Positions 17,301-24,771 of a stretch of DNA of 45,174 nt are shown here, piece after piece (within the stretch, counting starts at the first letter, position 1; each line of letters starts with the position of its first letter). A model generated the notes under the pieces. That model had not been told where the DNA came from. It searched no databases and was given only the letters and a program-made list of their open reading frames with translations. Where the stretch lies: assembly GCA_937123825.1 (NCBI GenBank), contig CAKZKQ010000430.1, forward strand, positions 1 to 45,174, written 5' to 3'. This DNA comes from an uncultured Pseudomonadota bacterium (GTDB taxonomy: Bacteria > Myxococcota_A > Bradymonadia > Bradymonadales > GCA-2716585). Made by a program: the position numbers and the translations under genes.

Positions 17301-20300
17301 CGGCGGCGTCGGGGTTGGCGTTTGATGCGGCGTCCAACCTTTATGTGGCGCAGAGCAACGGCGATGTGCAGGTCTTCCAGACCGATGTGGTGGACGGCCG
17401 CACGACTTTGGGGCAGGGGCAGACGCTCTTGCAGGGGTTGGCGGGGCCGCTGAGCCTTTTGGTGGACGCCAACGGCGACCTGATCACGACCTCTTTTGAG
17501 AGCAACGGCGTGGTGCGCGTTCGGATGCAGCCTGCAGGGCCGCAGCCCGAGGTGGACCTTGAGGTCGAGCACCGCGTCGATCTTCAGAGCGCGCAGGCGC
17601 AGGACTCCGTGCCGCTGGGTGTGCTCGACGGCGATGTCCTGGGTTGGCAGGCACCTTTGTCCGCCGAGCAGGAGGCGCTCTCTTTTGCGGTGCCCCATCT
17701 GCTTGAAGACCTTCAGCCGGGCCAACGCAGAGTGTTGAGCCCCGGGACGGTGCTGCGGGCCACGATCGATGGCCAAAGTTCCCAGGTGGAGTTGCCTCCG
17801 GTGGTGGCCATCGCCGACCACCTTGTGGGGCTGGCGCCCGCCTCCAGGACGCTGCGCACTGGTCACACAGGGACATTTACGGTGTCGCTGCGGAACCTGC
17901 GCGATGTGGAAGACACGTTGACGCTCAGCGTGGAGGGCCTGGACGCCTCGGTGGCGTCGGTTTTGCCCCAGACCGTCACGCTGGATCCCGGCGCCGACGA
18001 CACGGTGGAGCTGCGTTTGACGCCAGGGGAGGCCACGGCGCTGGGCTCTTATGGTTTTGCGGTGAAGGTGGTCAGCGCGCTTGGCGGCGAAGATCAGGCT
18101 GTGGGCAGCATTGTGGTGGACCGCCAGGGGGTCTTGCTGGAGGTGTCGCCGCCCAACCAGCAGGTCTTCTTTGGTCAGGAGGCCCAGTTGCAGGTCAGCT
18201 TTACGCGTCCGCCCGAGGCGGGTTGCCGCGCGGGGACCATTTCCAGCAACGGCTGGGGGCTGGTGACCGGGGGCAGGGAGCTTTCGGGGTTGGTGGACAC
18301 CATCTTTGAGCCCAACCCCTTTTCCCGCATCTATCGGGGCCGCGTGACGGCGCCGCCGGGGACCTACACGGTCCGGGTGAGCTTGCGGGATTTGATCGGG
18401 TGCGTGAGCGAGGACGAGGCGACGGCGACGGTGACCGTGGTGGACGATGCGCGCATCAGCTTGTCCATCGATAACCTGCCCGAGACGATCTACAACCGAC
18501 AGAATTATGTGGCGGCGGCCAGGATCACCAACCACAGCGCGTTGGAGCGCACCGTGCGGTTGACGTGGTCGGGTCTGGCGTTCATCGGCGTGGGCTTTGA
18601 CTCTGGACCGCACACCATCGGCCCGGGGCAGACCTTGAGTGTTCCTGTGACCGTTCGCCCCCAGTCCCAGTCCATCGGCACGCGGACCCACCGCTTTGTG
18701 GTCCAGGACACCTCAGAGGGACGCCTGCGCCAGCAGGTCGAGGTGCGGACCGAGATCCGGCAGTCGGCGGTCTTCATTGCGCTGCTCAGAGGGGCGCAAG
18801 TGACCGCAACCCCGGAGGGCACCGCCGCGATCGGCGTGCGGATCTTCCGCTTTGAGAGCAACCAGCCCGCGCGCCCGGTGCGGATGCAGGTGTCGGGGCC
18901 GCTGGCCTTTGCCGCCGAGCCCTCCGAGCGTCAATTCAACATGAACCAGCGTTTCAACGACTTCACCGTCAACCTCAGCGGCCTTGGCGGATTGGCGCCC
19001 GGTCCCTGGCCCGTGCGTTTTTCGGCCACAGCTCTGGACGACCCCGACAACGAGGTCTTTGTCACCGCCTTTGTGACCATCCCCGCCGGCACGGTCCAAG
19101 CCGCGTTTGAGCCCGCCAACGTCCAGCTTGAAGAGCCCGGAGAGGCGCTGGTGGCGCTCTCGCTTGCCAACGGCGACTTTGGTGCGCCGCAAGCGGCAAC
19201 AATCGCCTTTGAGTCCGACCAACCTGGCCTGAACCTGCCCGAAGAGGTGTCGGTCTTGTTGGGCGCAGGTGAGCGCCTGGAGATGCCGCTGGCCATTGGG
19301 GCTGGGGTGCCAGGGCGCTACACCGTTACCGCCACTGTGACCGACGGTGAAGGCGAAGTGGTGGGTGCTGCGGTGCTTGAGGTGGTGGTCCTTGACCCCG
19401 CCAACGCCCCAGTAATCTCAGGCCTGACCTTTGAGCCTGAAACCCCGCTTGAAGGGGTGCCGTTTGAGTTGGCCGTGGTGGCCGAAGATCCAAACGAAGA
19501 CCCGCTTGTCTTTGATTTTGATCTGGACAACGACGGCGTCTTTGAGGTGACCGGCGCCGAAGCCCCCACCCAGCCCATGCTCTTTGAAGACGACGGGGTC
19601 TTGCGCGTCCGCGTGGCCGCCCAAGATCCAGAGGGCGGGCGCGCCGAGGCCGAGTTTGACGTCCCCGTGCTCAACGTAGCACCGGTCTTCCTTGGCGAAC
19701 CATCAACCCAGGCCCTTCAAGATGAAGTCTATCTCTACGAGGTCCAAACCCTTGACGTCAGCGCCGACACCGTCACTCTGAACCTCCTGGAGGCGCCCGA
19801 AACGGCGCGCCTGACCAACAACCAACTCTCCTGGACCCCCACGCGCGCCGATGCTCGCCGTGGCACCGCCGAATTTGCGCTGACGGCCAGCGATGAAGAC
19901 GGCGGCGTGCGCGAGCAGCGCTGGACCGTTGAGATCCCTCTCAACAACTCGCCGCCGACCCCACCCGAGCTGCTCAGTCCCGAGGACGAGGCCCGCGTCG
20001 GCGTGGCGGTGGAACTGGAGATCGAGCCCTCGACCGATGCCGACGGCGATCCCATCGTCTACACCTTTGAGGTCCTGCAAGGTGAAGAGGTCGCCTGGAC
20101 CACCCAAACCCCCGAGGTCGAGGCCACCACCGAGCCGCTGGCCCCCGGCGAGTACACATGGCGCGTCGGTGCCAGCGACGGTCTTGAAGACAGCGCCTTT
20201 TCACCTGCCCGCACCTTTGTGGTGGACCTCGCCGTGGACAACCTGCCCCCTGGCGCACCGGCCTTCATTGAACCCGAAGACGGCGCCGAGGTCAGCCAGT

Positions 20301-21682
20301 TCCCCGTGCGCCTGAGCTGGGGACTCGCCCTGGATCCCGAAAGCCAGCCGCTGACCTACAGCGTGGAGGTGGCGGACAACGAGGACTTTGAAGACCCCAT
20401 CTTTGAGGCCGAGGGCTTGACCCCCGAAGAAGGTCAGGAGGTGGTGGAGCAGGTGGTGGAGGCGCTGGTGGGCGGCGCAAGCTGGTTTGCCCGCGTGCGC
20501 GCCCACGACCCCTTTGTGGCTGGACCGGCCGCCACCGTGGCTTTCTCGACCCTCAACCGTCCCCCCGCCGCGCCCGTACTCCTTGCGCCGCTCGACGGCA
20601 TCGAGGTGGAGCCCGGGGCGGTCGCCCTTCGCTTTGAGCAGGCCGCAGATCCCGATGGCCACGCGGTCACCTACATTGTGGAGGTCTTTGAAGACGCCGA
20701 GCGCCAAACGCTGGCCGAGCGTTTTGAGGCCGTGACTGCGCCCGAAGAAGGCCCCGTCGAGGTGTCCTTTGCCGCACCGGAAGACTCTGCGACGTGGTTT
20801 TGGACGGCGCGGGCTGTGGACGAGTTGGGCTTGGAGAGCGATGACCCCGGTCTGGAGGCCTTCAATGTTTTGCGCGAACCTGACAACCAACCCCCCGGTT
20901 CGGCCGCCATCGTCGCCCCGCAGGACGGCGACGTCCTGAGCCCCGGAGCGTTTGAACTTGTCTTTGAGCGCGCCGTGGACCCCGACGGAGACTCTGTGGC
21001 CTACAACGTCGAGCTTGAGGCGGTGCCCGAAGGTGATCTGGTGCTTGAGCGCCGCCGCCTGGAACTTGATGAGGAAGCCCAGGATGGCCGCGTAGAGGTT
21101 CAGGACCTGCAAACGGGGGCTTACCGTTGGCGCGTGCAGGCTGTGGACGTGCAGGGGCTTGAAGGTCCCTGGTCTGAGGCGGCTTTTGAGGTGCTTTTGC
21201 CCGAAAACCAGCCCCCCAGCGCCCCCGTTCCGATCTCTCCTGTAGATGAGGCGCTGCCTGCGGCGACCGTGGTGACGCTGGAGGCCCAGGCTGGGGTTGA
21301 TCCCGAAGACGGCGGTGGGTTGGAGCACGTCTTTGTGCTCTTTGGTCCCGACGGCGCTCAGTTGGCGCAGGCCACCCAGCGCGCCGAAGGTGACCAGGTC
21401 AGCGCTCAGGTCGAGATCCCCGAAGGGGTGACCGGGGCGCTGGAGTGGACCGTGCAGGCCATCGACAGCCAGGGGCTTGAGGGCGCCGTGGCCACGGCCA
21501 GCTTTGAGTTGGAGGTGGCCCAGGATGGGGCGACCACCGATGTTGGCGGTGTTGATGGTGGGTGCGACTGCTCTACGCCAGGGCGCAGCGCGCCCCGTGT
21601 TCCCTGGGGCTCGCTCTTGCTGGTTGTGGTGGTCGGTGTTGGGTTGGGGCGCCGCATCAGACGGCGTCGAAGCGCCCGTTGA
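11357..21682 (+). CDS. Giant secreted protein: DUF11-like, transglutaminase-like, Ig/FN3-like repeats, beta-propeller, MYXO-CTERM
   Basis: A 3441-residue exported protein. A signal peptide (cleavage after ALA, about residue 27) precedes a DUF11/CARDB-like domain (about 30-120). Residues about 158-345 resemble a transglutaminase-like fold (TLWSEHGNALDQASLL, AMLRAAGVPARYA, DHAYVEVF with H310, and D in FDPTF near 325). The position of the catalytic Cys seems to be occupied by Asn or Asp (GNALDQ), so it is probably inactive or non-classical. Long stretches of Ig-like sandwiches follow. An NHL/SMP-30-like propeller lies at about 1760-2060 (NGLAMDADGQ, GMAIGPDGGIYVAT, GLAFDDQGYLYATD). More Ig, cadherin-like and FN3-like repeats run to about 3390. 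The end is MYXO-CTERM: a CDCS cysteine, a Leu/Val helix and RRIRRRR, for surface attachment by a myxosortase. ATG 11357 is chosen for GGAGAGG upstream and the signal peptide. It probably acts as an adhesin or surface scaffold. Confidence 0.85.
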   Translation: MLKQAMRVVLSLAVAFGVWCTASAALAQEVAVWPTPLAVEVDDQGRRSFSLVVANVGVEAAQEVVLSDGLAPGTTLVSSQPPARVEGQRLVWALGDIAPGQSATVRLTLEGGADTGASVSARVGGTLRAEQALAVFDAPEDPELGPFLAPTVDADAADPEVLAFVASLDGDLARIKDFVRDEIGYEVYAGSLRGARGTLWSEHGNALDQASLLIAMLRAAGVPARYARTTLEAEAARALVETVFDEPTRVAAPPRDLDAFFEERWNAQTLGPYLTPELLEEALGDPQAARSTLFPDPLQDEALLGLARDHAYVEVFEGDRWVAFDPTFEHGQLVAESTAAALTDAERHLVTVSVKVETLNPAFGQALGGGEAEKLSVVLPSVSLVGKPVTLQQGVHIASQGGLVFSSFVHTYTPQLRVGEQLVAVGEPFQELLTSFPLGTEIVTGLFVDVTLDGPGQDGESKRFRHVAVDLLGASARVGGLDDGEVALDVSPDSPTLGAMDAVVVHVAPSWVPSRALLGMEPGLRSLQSALSARRPQIEAIESEPNPDAQERAFLAQTESLVAQMHAQIGLAAGLAFFDDSDTLSRALAEHFQVAAWPSAPRLTFVSVRATLRGPAPIMDIASDDVQVVAPEHAGIMATRGYRGARGVLASSLEGDAIAPLADEPGALISLETVFDAARAEGHQIRLITSANVLDLVRLELPADAEALILKSLEGGRTVLVPESTVTLGGEEQIMWLEIDPRSGEQISRDATGRRAALMQYVSLDNVKTFGQGVWLGLFSGFTEGTLVAVGKYLEARMLWGTKPPAGGVPAVWECGLAFIPVIDDFNAEQALSAATTNAPLTEAIALAFSLAAANAAPGPGTPLFLAGERTGSCIIGKVLGEAINQLLSLLRAGDPPLALSSTGLMSSLRRPLNAHRAEITAQPLPNPADPPQQFPGNPDWTLRGALSASPLAATFQADTFEGDGLLMGPEGAMGEGTWLASDVTAVLTAQDTAELSGQGRLSRHAQTLGGVLDHGELSGDQGAIVFLGTLEGQTLPEIYTLMASRYTAQLQGPLSLPSDTEVDISQGALTLGRDAWDGVDGRILPEGTVTTATAQGRLLGAPQEIRLERAQTALLDVSAQLTQPDARVELSAQAPRGWSAVFRPDGLEVTPAPGTPAGRWPLYVWAQELDSERVLMGATVDIVVEDSAPALDVTLEYVPLLTVDAGQGVQAPLVLRGEVAWKGPEHAQIALNALVPEGFTPQLAAQSLPLKSGQTGEIMLGLHPQGPLPAPGTPLEVTLEAEGQGVQGQGSVTIEMPPVLGGVLGFDAEDLRITPGQDIPVTLTIEPLGNASGTLSLEIEQVGLLSLNGAPQEVTLTPGETLELPLTARLQDGALPGLPYGVRVLLHRDQAIVGARLLRAIAVDPLAAQIFELAQRLPGLVPADTLVQVQALVTNVDQAARQCRPDTMTVLERNLNGLAADLTDEIYADLALRARQERDAVAEEGCEGYDPQRITGLIEDLVQRAEAARDHNFRIALAPNGLLIEPGQEADLALDVERLGALDTDIELVLEGVEGQVASPVSPQPLIEGHPVTVSPEGPGQRNFRVVATAVQAPELRRTVTGFVVAEPAWVHVTSLANTAPFALPGAQLRVVAEIFNAVNVPQTLLATVEVIRAADQETIYTSEEPTELSLLASPGVQRVDLDKVLTFDQPPGLYQLRLTLRQPDAVAPIPGGEATGAVVIGLPFEAQATVDAPLLPPGDSGALVTVDVTRRPSEVLPGVANPTLIERYATRDDGPNGLAMDADGQIFFSNFGTRRSSDQQGFEGERTVGRVIDLGQSEVIAEVGDLPTGMAIGPDGGIYVATVSPPERIWRIDPDTFEPTVYAHFDEQRPQGGGTGENIIGLAFDDQGYLYATDLYESFLLGGVIIDGKRIYRVHPDEDNDGRADLIDNLVNGGLARPTVMTIDPRTQDLIVSDSVSRRVVRVNTVGQPEVVRLVTLEDAAASGLAFDAASNLYVAQSNGDVQVFQTDVVDGRTTLGQGQTLLQGLAGPLSLLVDANGDLITTSFESNGVVRVRMQPAGPQPEVDLEVEHRVDLQSAQAQDSVPLGVLDGDVLGWQAPLSAEQEALSFAVPHLLEDLQPGQRRVLSPGTVLRATIDGQSSQVELPPVVAIADHLVGLAPASRTLRTGHTGTFTVSLRNLRDVEDTLTLSVEGLDASVASVLPQTVTLDPGADDTVELRLTPGEATALGSYGFAVKVVSALGGEDQAVGSIVVDRQGVLLEVSPPNQQVFFGQEAQLQVSFTRPPEAGCRAGTISSNGWGLVTGGRELSGLVDTIFEPNPFSRIYRGRVTAPPGTYTVRVSLRDLIGCVSEDEATATVTVVDDARISLSIDNLPETIYNRQNYVAAARITNHSALERTVRLTWSGLAFIGVGFDSGPHTIGPGQTLSVPVTVRPQSQSIGTRTHRFVVQDTSEGRLRQQVEVRTEIRQSAVFIALLRGAQVTATPEGTAAIGVRIFRFESNQPARPVRMQVSGPLAFAAEPSERQFNMNQRFNDFTVNLSGLGGLAPGPWPVRFSATALDDPDNEVFVTAFVTIPAGTVQAAFEPANVQLEEPGEALVALSLANGDFGAPQAATIAFESDQPGLNLPEEVSVLLGAGERLEMPLAIGAGVPGRYTVTATVTDGEGEVVGAAVLEVVVLDPANAPVISGLTFEPETPLEGVPFELAVVAEDPNEDPLVFDFDLDNDGVFEVTGAEAPTQPMLFEDDGVLRVRVAAQDPEGGRAEAEFDVPVLNVAPVFLGEPSTQALQDEVYLYEVQTLDVSADTVTLNLLEAPETARLTNNQLSWTPTRADARRGTAEFALTASDEDGGVREQRWTVEIPLNNSPPTPPELLSPEDEARVGVAVELEIEPSTDADGDPIVYTFEVLQGEEVAWTTQTPEVEATTEPLAPGEYTWRVGASDGLEDSAFSPARTFVVDLAVDNLPPGAPAFIEPEDGAEVSQFPVRLSWGLALDPESQPLTYSVEVADNEDFEDPIFEAEGLTPEEGQEVVEQVVEALVGGASWFARVRAHDPFVAGPAATVAFSTLNRPPAAPVLLAPLDGIEVEPGAVALRFEQAADPDGHAVTYIVEVFEDAERQTLAERFEAVTAPEEGPVEVSFAAPEDSATWFWTARAVDELGLESDDPGLEAFNVLREPDNQPPGSAAIVAPQDGDVLSPGAFELVFERAVDPDGDSVAYNVELEAVPEGDLVLERRRLELDEEAQDGRVEVQDLQTGAYRWRVQAVDVQGLEGPWSEAAFEVLLPENQPPSAPVPISPVDEALPAATVVTLEAQAGVDPEDGGGLEHVFVLFGPDGAQLAQATQRAEGDQVSAQVEIPEGVTGALEWTVQAIDSQGLEGAVATASFELEVAQDGATTDVGGVDGGCDCSTPGRSAPRVPWGSLLLVVVVGVGLGRRIRRRRSAR

Positions 21683-21745
21683 TGCGGCAAGGCGTGGGGT
21701 GTGGGCGCGCGCTGCGTGTGGCTGGCGCGCTTGCGACCGGTTGGG

Positions 21746-22099
21746 TCAGGGGCGCTTGCGCTCCAGGGCGGCGTTGGCGTCGGCTTCGGTCAGATCCATC
21801 GCGCCAGCCACGCGGATGATCATGTCGCGCTCGTAATCGTCCAGGTCGCCGTCGACCCAGGCCACCGCCGCCAGATCGTCCAGGAAGGCCAGGCGCTCAT
21901 CATCCGTGAGCGTCTCCAGCGCCGCCTCGGCCTGCTCTTCGTCCAACAAGACCATGACCTTGGCCTTGTCTTCCTCCGACAAGTCCAGACCCTCCATGGC
22001 CCGCTCCAAGAGCTCCAGTTCGGCGTCTTCGACGTTGTCGTCGGCCACAATCAAGCTGGCGATCAGGCGACAGCGCGCGATTTTGTCGTTGATATCCAC
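21746..22099 (-). CDS. TerB-like (TerB/DjlA-type) small acidic protein
   Basis: A 117-residue, all-helical, highly acidic protein that resembles the TerB domain family. It begins with the typical helix (INDKIARCRLIASLIVADDNVEDAELELLERAM). A second, related half has AAVAWVDGDLDDYERDMI, with the D-x-x-x-D/E pattern that TerB-like proteins use for metal ions. TerB relatives are linked to tellurite resistance and to phage or stress defence, but stand-alone copies such as this are mostly uncharacterised. No TerC, TerD or other Ter genes are nearby. The start is GTG at 22099, supported by GGGAG 8 nt upstream. It is cytoplasmic. It is convergent with the giant gene (63-bp gap) and divergent from the radical SAM gene. 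Confidence 0.75.
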   Translation of the reverse strand: MDINDKIARCRLIASLIVADDNVEDAELELLERAMEGLDLSEEDKAKVMVLLDEEQAEAALETLTDDERLAFLDDLAAVAWVDGDLDDYERDMIIRVAGAMDLTEADANAALERKRP

Positions 22100-22144
22100 G
22101 TGGACTTCTCCCTTTGTTGCGCCGCTGCAATCGTGGGCGCGGCC

Positions 22145-22153
22145 TGTTATGAT
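22145..22153 (+). promoter_or_regulatory. Candidate extended -10 promoter for the radical SAM gene
   Basis: TGTTATGAT matches an extended -10 (TGn plus TATGAT, 5 of 6 to consensus). The best -35 at 17-bp spacing, CTGCAA at 22125-22130, is poor, which is normal for extended -10 promoters. It would give an RNA leader of about 70 nt before the GTG at 22232. Confidence 0.4.
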
Positions 22154-22167
22154 GGGTCACAGTTTCG

Positions 22168-22193
22168 CCGCAGGCAGTGTACCGCCCCTGCGG
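22168..22193 (+). promoter_or_regulatory. Leader hairpin before the radical SAM gene
   Basis: CCGCAGG (22168-22174) pairs perfectly with CCTGCGG (22187-22193) across a 12-nt loop. It lies within the predicted leader. It lacks the features of a known cobalamin or SAM riboswitch, and the leader is too short for one. Confidence 0.35.
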
Positions 22194-22231
22194 AGCGCGA
22201 ACAACCACCTTTGACCGAGCGCAGCCAGTCC

Positions 22232-24028
22232 GTGAGCGACCCCATACCGACCGTCCAAGACACCGACGTGGTGTTGATCATCCCGCCGATGGCCAAAGCC
22301 TGCGAGCCCTTGCTGGGCGTGGCCACCTTGAAGTCCTTTTTGGAGCACAAGGGGGTGTCGTGCGCCTGCATCGACGCCAACGTCGAGGCTCAGCACTGGC
22401 TCCTCCAGGCCGAGCGGATCGATGCCGCCGTGGAGGCGATCCTGGCCAACCCTCAGGCGCCCGCGCCGCTGCGCAAGCGCGCCCGGTCCTGGCCCTCACT
22501 GCGCCCCGGTCTGGAGTCCCTCAAAGACGCGCTGCGCGCCAAGCGGACCTACACCGACGAGAGCCGCTACCGCACCACCGTCACCGGGCTCAACCGCGCC
22601 ATGGCGCTGGGCGCCGCCGGACACGACGCCCAGGACGGCTGCCCGATCACGCTGACGCTCTCCAACTACGAAGACGCCCGTTTTTGCGACATGGCCTCGG
22701 CCTCGGTCCTCCTGGCGGCCCAGGATCCCGCCAGGAACGCCTTTTATGGATACTTCAAGGACGTGCTGCTGCCGCGCGTGGTGGCGCTGCGACCCAAGGT
22801 GGTCGGTCTGTCCTTCATCTTTCGCAGCCAACTGCTCTGCGGGGCGGTGCTGGCCGGGATGATCAAGCAAGCTCTGCCCGAAACCCATGTCACGCTTGGC
22901 GGCGAGCTTGTTTCGGCCTGGGTGGAGGACATGGGGCAGACCCGGTTGCCGCATTTGGCCGACTCGATCATCCCGTATGAGGGCGAACTAGGCCTTTTGG
23001 GGTTGGTGGAGGCGCTGAGGCAGGGTGGGGGCGATGAGGCTTTTGAGGCCGTGCCCAACATCATCTGGGAGGACGCCGCAGGGACGCTGCGCAAAAACGC
23101 CACCCAAAAACTCCATGACCTGGGTCTGCTGCCGCCGCCCGACTACAGCTGGGCGCCCTGGGACCTCTACTTTGCCCCCGAGCGCACCGCGCCCATGGTC
23201 ACCGCCCGAGGCTGTTACTGGAACCGCTGCACTTTCTGCCCCGAGGTCATCAACCCCGAAACCCTCCTTCGTCTGGCCCGCGTTGATCGTCTGGTTCAGG
23301 ACATGGACACCCTGCACGAGCGCTGGGGCATCACCCACTTCCACTTCATCGACTCTGCTCTGCCGCCGCGGACTCTCAAAGGGGTCGCCCGCTACATCGC
23401 CGAACACAACAAGCCCTACACCTGGTACGGTTTTTCCCGGCTGGAGCGGGCGCTGGAGAAGCCCGGCGCCGCCGAACTGCTGGCCCGTGGCGGCTGTCGC
23501 ATGCTCAAGCTGGGGCTGGAGACCGGCAGTCAGCGTTTGCTCGACCTGATGGACAAAAAGCAGGACCTGGGCAGTGTCTCGGCCATCCTCAACGCGTTGC
23601 GCGACGCGGGCATCATGGTCCACGCCTTTTTGATGTTCGGCACCCCCTTTGAGACCCACAAAGACGCCGAGTTGACGCGCCAGTTTGTGGCCCAACACCA
23701 CAGCGCCATCCAGTTCATCAACTGCTCTCTGATGAACCTGGCCCATGGCTCTCCCATGGCCGTGGAACCCGAAAAACACGGCATCAACAAGGTAACGCCG
23801 TTTGAGGTAGAGGGCCACAAGCTGGATCTGGCCCTCTACAGCAACTTTGAAGGCGAAGGGTGGGGCAGGGTGGAGGCCCGACGCTTCCTGCACAAGCGCT
23901 TCCTGCGTGACCCGTTGGTGCGCCCGCTGCACTTGCGCACGCCCACCGTCTTTGACTCCAACCACTCGGCGTTCTTCCACCCCATGGTCTTTGGGGCGCG
24001 TCGCACACCTCGCGCGGCGGCTCAATGA
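22232..24028 (+). CDS. B12-binding radical SAM protein
   Basis: A 598-residue enzyme with an N-terminal cobalamin-binding-like Rossmann domain (DVVLIIPPM, then ATLKSFLEHKG and a later VVGLSFIFRSQ and HVTLGGELVS). A radical SAM TIM barrel follows. The cluster motif is GCYWNRCTFC with Cys at 328, 333 and 336, a C-x4-C-x2-C spacing seen in several B12-type radical SAM subgroups, including RiPP-maturation C-methyltransferases. Later motifs fit the barrel: HFHFIDSALPP, GCRMLKLGLETGSQRLL and AFLMFGTPFET. Such enzymes typically transfer methyl groups to unactivated carbons or carry out ring rearrangements; the substrate here is unknown. The start is uncertain: GTG 22232 is used because conserved sequence begins at DVVLII, and TTG 22211 is an alternative. 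The stop overlaps the next gene by 4 bp (ATGA), so the two probably work together. Confidence 0.85.
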   Translation: MSDPIPTVQDTDVVLIIPPMAKACEPLLGVATLKSFLEHKGVSCACIDANVEAQHWLLQAERIDAAVEAILANPQAPAPLRKRARSWPSLRPGLESLKDALRAKRTYTDESRYRTTVTGLNRAMALGAAGHDAQDGCPITLTLSNYEDARFCDMASASVLLAAQDPARNAFYGYFKDVLLPRVVALRPKVVGLSFIFRSQLLCGAVLAGMIKQALPETHVTLGGELVSAWVEDMGQTRLPHLADSIIPYEGELGLLGLVEALRQGGGDEAFEAVPNIIWEDAAGTLRKNATQKLHDLGLLPPPDYSWAPWDLYFAPERTAPMVTARGCYWNRCTFCPEVINPETLLRLARVDRLVQDMDTLHERWGITHFHFIDSALPPRTLKGVARYIAEHNKPYTWYGFSRLERALEKPGAAELLARGGCRMLKLGLETGSQRLLDLMDKKQDLGSVSAILNALRDAGIMVHAFLMFGTPFETHKDAELTRQFVAQHHSAIQFINCSLMNLAHGSPMAVEPEKHGINKVTPFEVEGHKLDLALYSNFEGEGWGRVEARRFLHKRFLRDPLVRPLHLRTPTVFDSNHSAFFHPMVFGARRTPRAAAQ

Positions 24029-24633
24029 GCATAGAATATGACTTTGGAGGGGGCCTGGTGGCCGATCCGCTGGCCGCGCTTGAAGAAGGCCAGGGCGCCG
24101 ACGTCCGCATCCGAGGCTACCACCAGGGCGTCATCACCTGGGATACCCAGGCCACTGTGGCCAGCGTCATCGAGGACTTTGCCCGGTGGTGCGCCCTGGA
24201 CGTGGTCGACCTGTGGTCGCCCCCCGAGTCCATTTTAAGGTGGCTCCACCACGGCGAAGACGCCGTGCGCGAAGAAGCCCTGCGCGCCATGGTGGCGCTT
24301 GGACCGCTGCGCGAAAAGCCCGGTGGCGGCCGCGCCTCGGCCTCGTCCTTGTCCGCCTGGAGCGCCGCCCGATGGACCTTCTACGGCCCCAGCAAGTCCC
24401 CCAGCGCCGCCCGGCTGGCACGCGGCCTCAAACACTTCCGCTCCGCCGCCCAGGGCGCCGACCAACAAGCCTGGGAGACCACCTGGGGCGCCCAGCGCGC
24501 CGAACTTGAGCGCCGGCTCGCCGTTGCCATGCGCCCCCAGTCTGTCAACGAGCGCCTCAGCCTCCACCGACAAGCCCGCTACGAATCCTGGCCCCAGGCC
24601 TGGATCGACGCGCTCTCCCTTGATGATGACTGA
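24025..24633 (+). CDS. Hypothetical protein coupled to the radical SAM gene
   Basis: A 202-residue soluble protein with no signal peptide or membrane segment. The N-terminal 95 or so residues mix beta and helix (IRGYHQGVITWDTQATVASVI). The rest is helical and Ala/Arg rich, with a basic SARLARGLKHFRSAAQG stretch. I do not recognise a family, and it has no Cys cluster, so it is not a SPASM-like partner. Its ATG overlaps the stop of the radical SAM gene (ATGA, 24025-24028), so the two are made together. It might be an accessory subunit or substrate carrier for that enzyme; it is too long and lacks the leader/core look of a RiPP precursor. Confidence 0.7.
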   Translation: MSIEYDFGGGLVADPLAALEEGQGADVRIRGYHQGVITWDTQATVASVIEDFARWCALDVVDLWSPPESILRWLHHGEDAVREEALRAMVALGPLREKPGGGRASASSLSAWSAARWTFYGPSKSPSAARLARGLKHFRSAAQGADQQAWETTWGAQRAELERRLAVAMRPQSVNERLSLHRQARYESWPQAWIDALSLDDD

Positions 24634-24758
24634 ATTTTAATCGGTGTTGGTTTGTCGCGTTTCTTTTTGTTGAGGCTTGAGGGCGAAAAAATCTGTTTTG
24701 GGAATCAAAGTTAGAACCAACCGCGTGGTTTGGCGTTCTCCTCTGGTCGATCCACACT

Positions 24759-24765
24759 GGAGGAG
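24759..24765 (+). promoter_or_regulatory. Shine-Dalgarno GGAGGAG for macroglobulin 1
   Basis: GGAGGAG lies 6 nt before the ATG at 24772 and decides this start over an upstream in-frame start at 24730, which would bury the lipoprotein signal. The 138-bp AT-rich gap before it (24634-24771) should hold the promoter. Confidence 0.7.
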
Positions 24766-24771
24766 TGCTCG

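Noticed and set aside
21746..22099. Tellurite-resistance locus
   Set aside because: Only a lone TerB-like gene is present; no TerC, TerD, TerE or TerZ homologs are visible, so no resistance role is claimed.
21701..22231. N-terminal extension of the radical SAM protein to 21701
   Set aside because: It runs antisense through the TerB-like gene and shows no conserved character before DVVLII.
22100..22231. Cobalamin riboswitch ahead of the B12 radical SAM gene
   Set aside because: The predicted leader is about 70 nt and shows only one simple hairpin; no B12-box-like sequence was seen.
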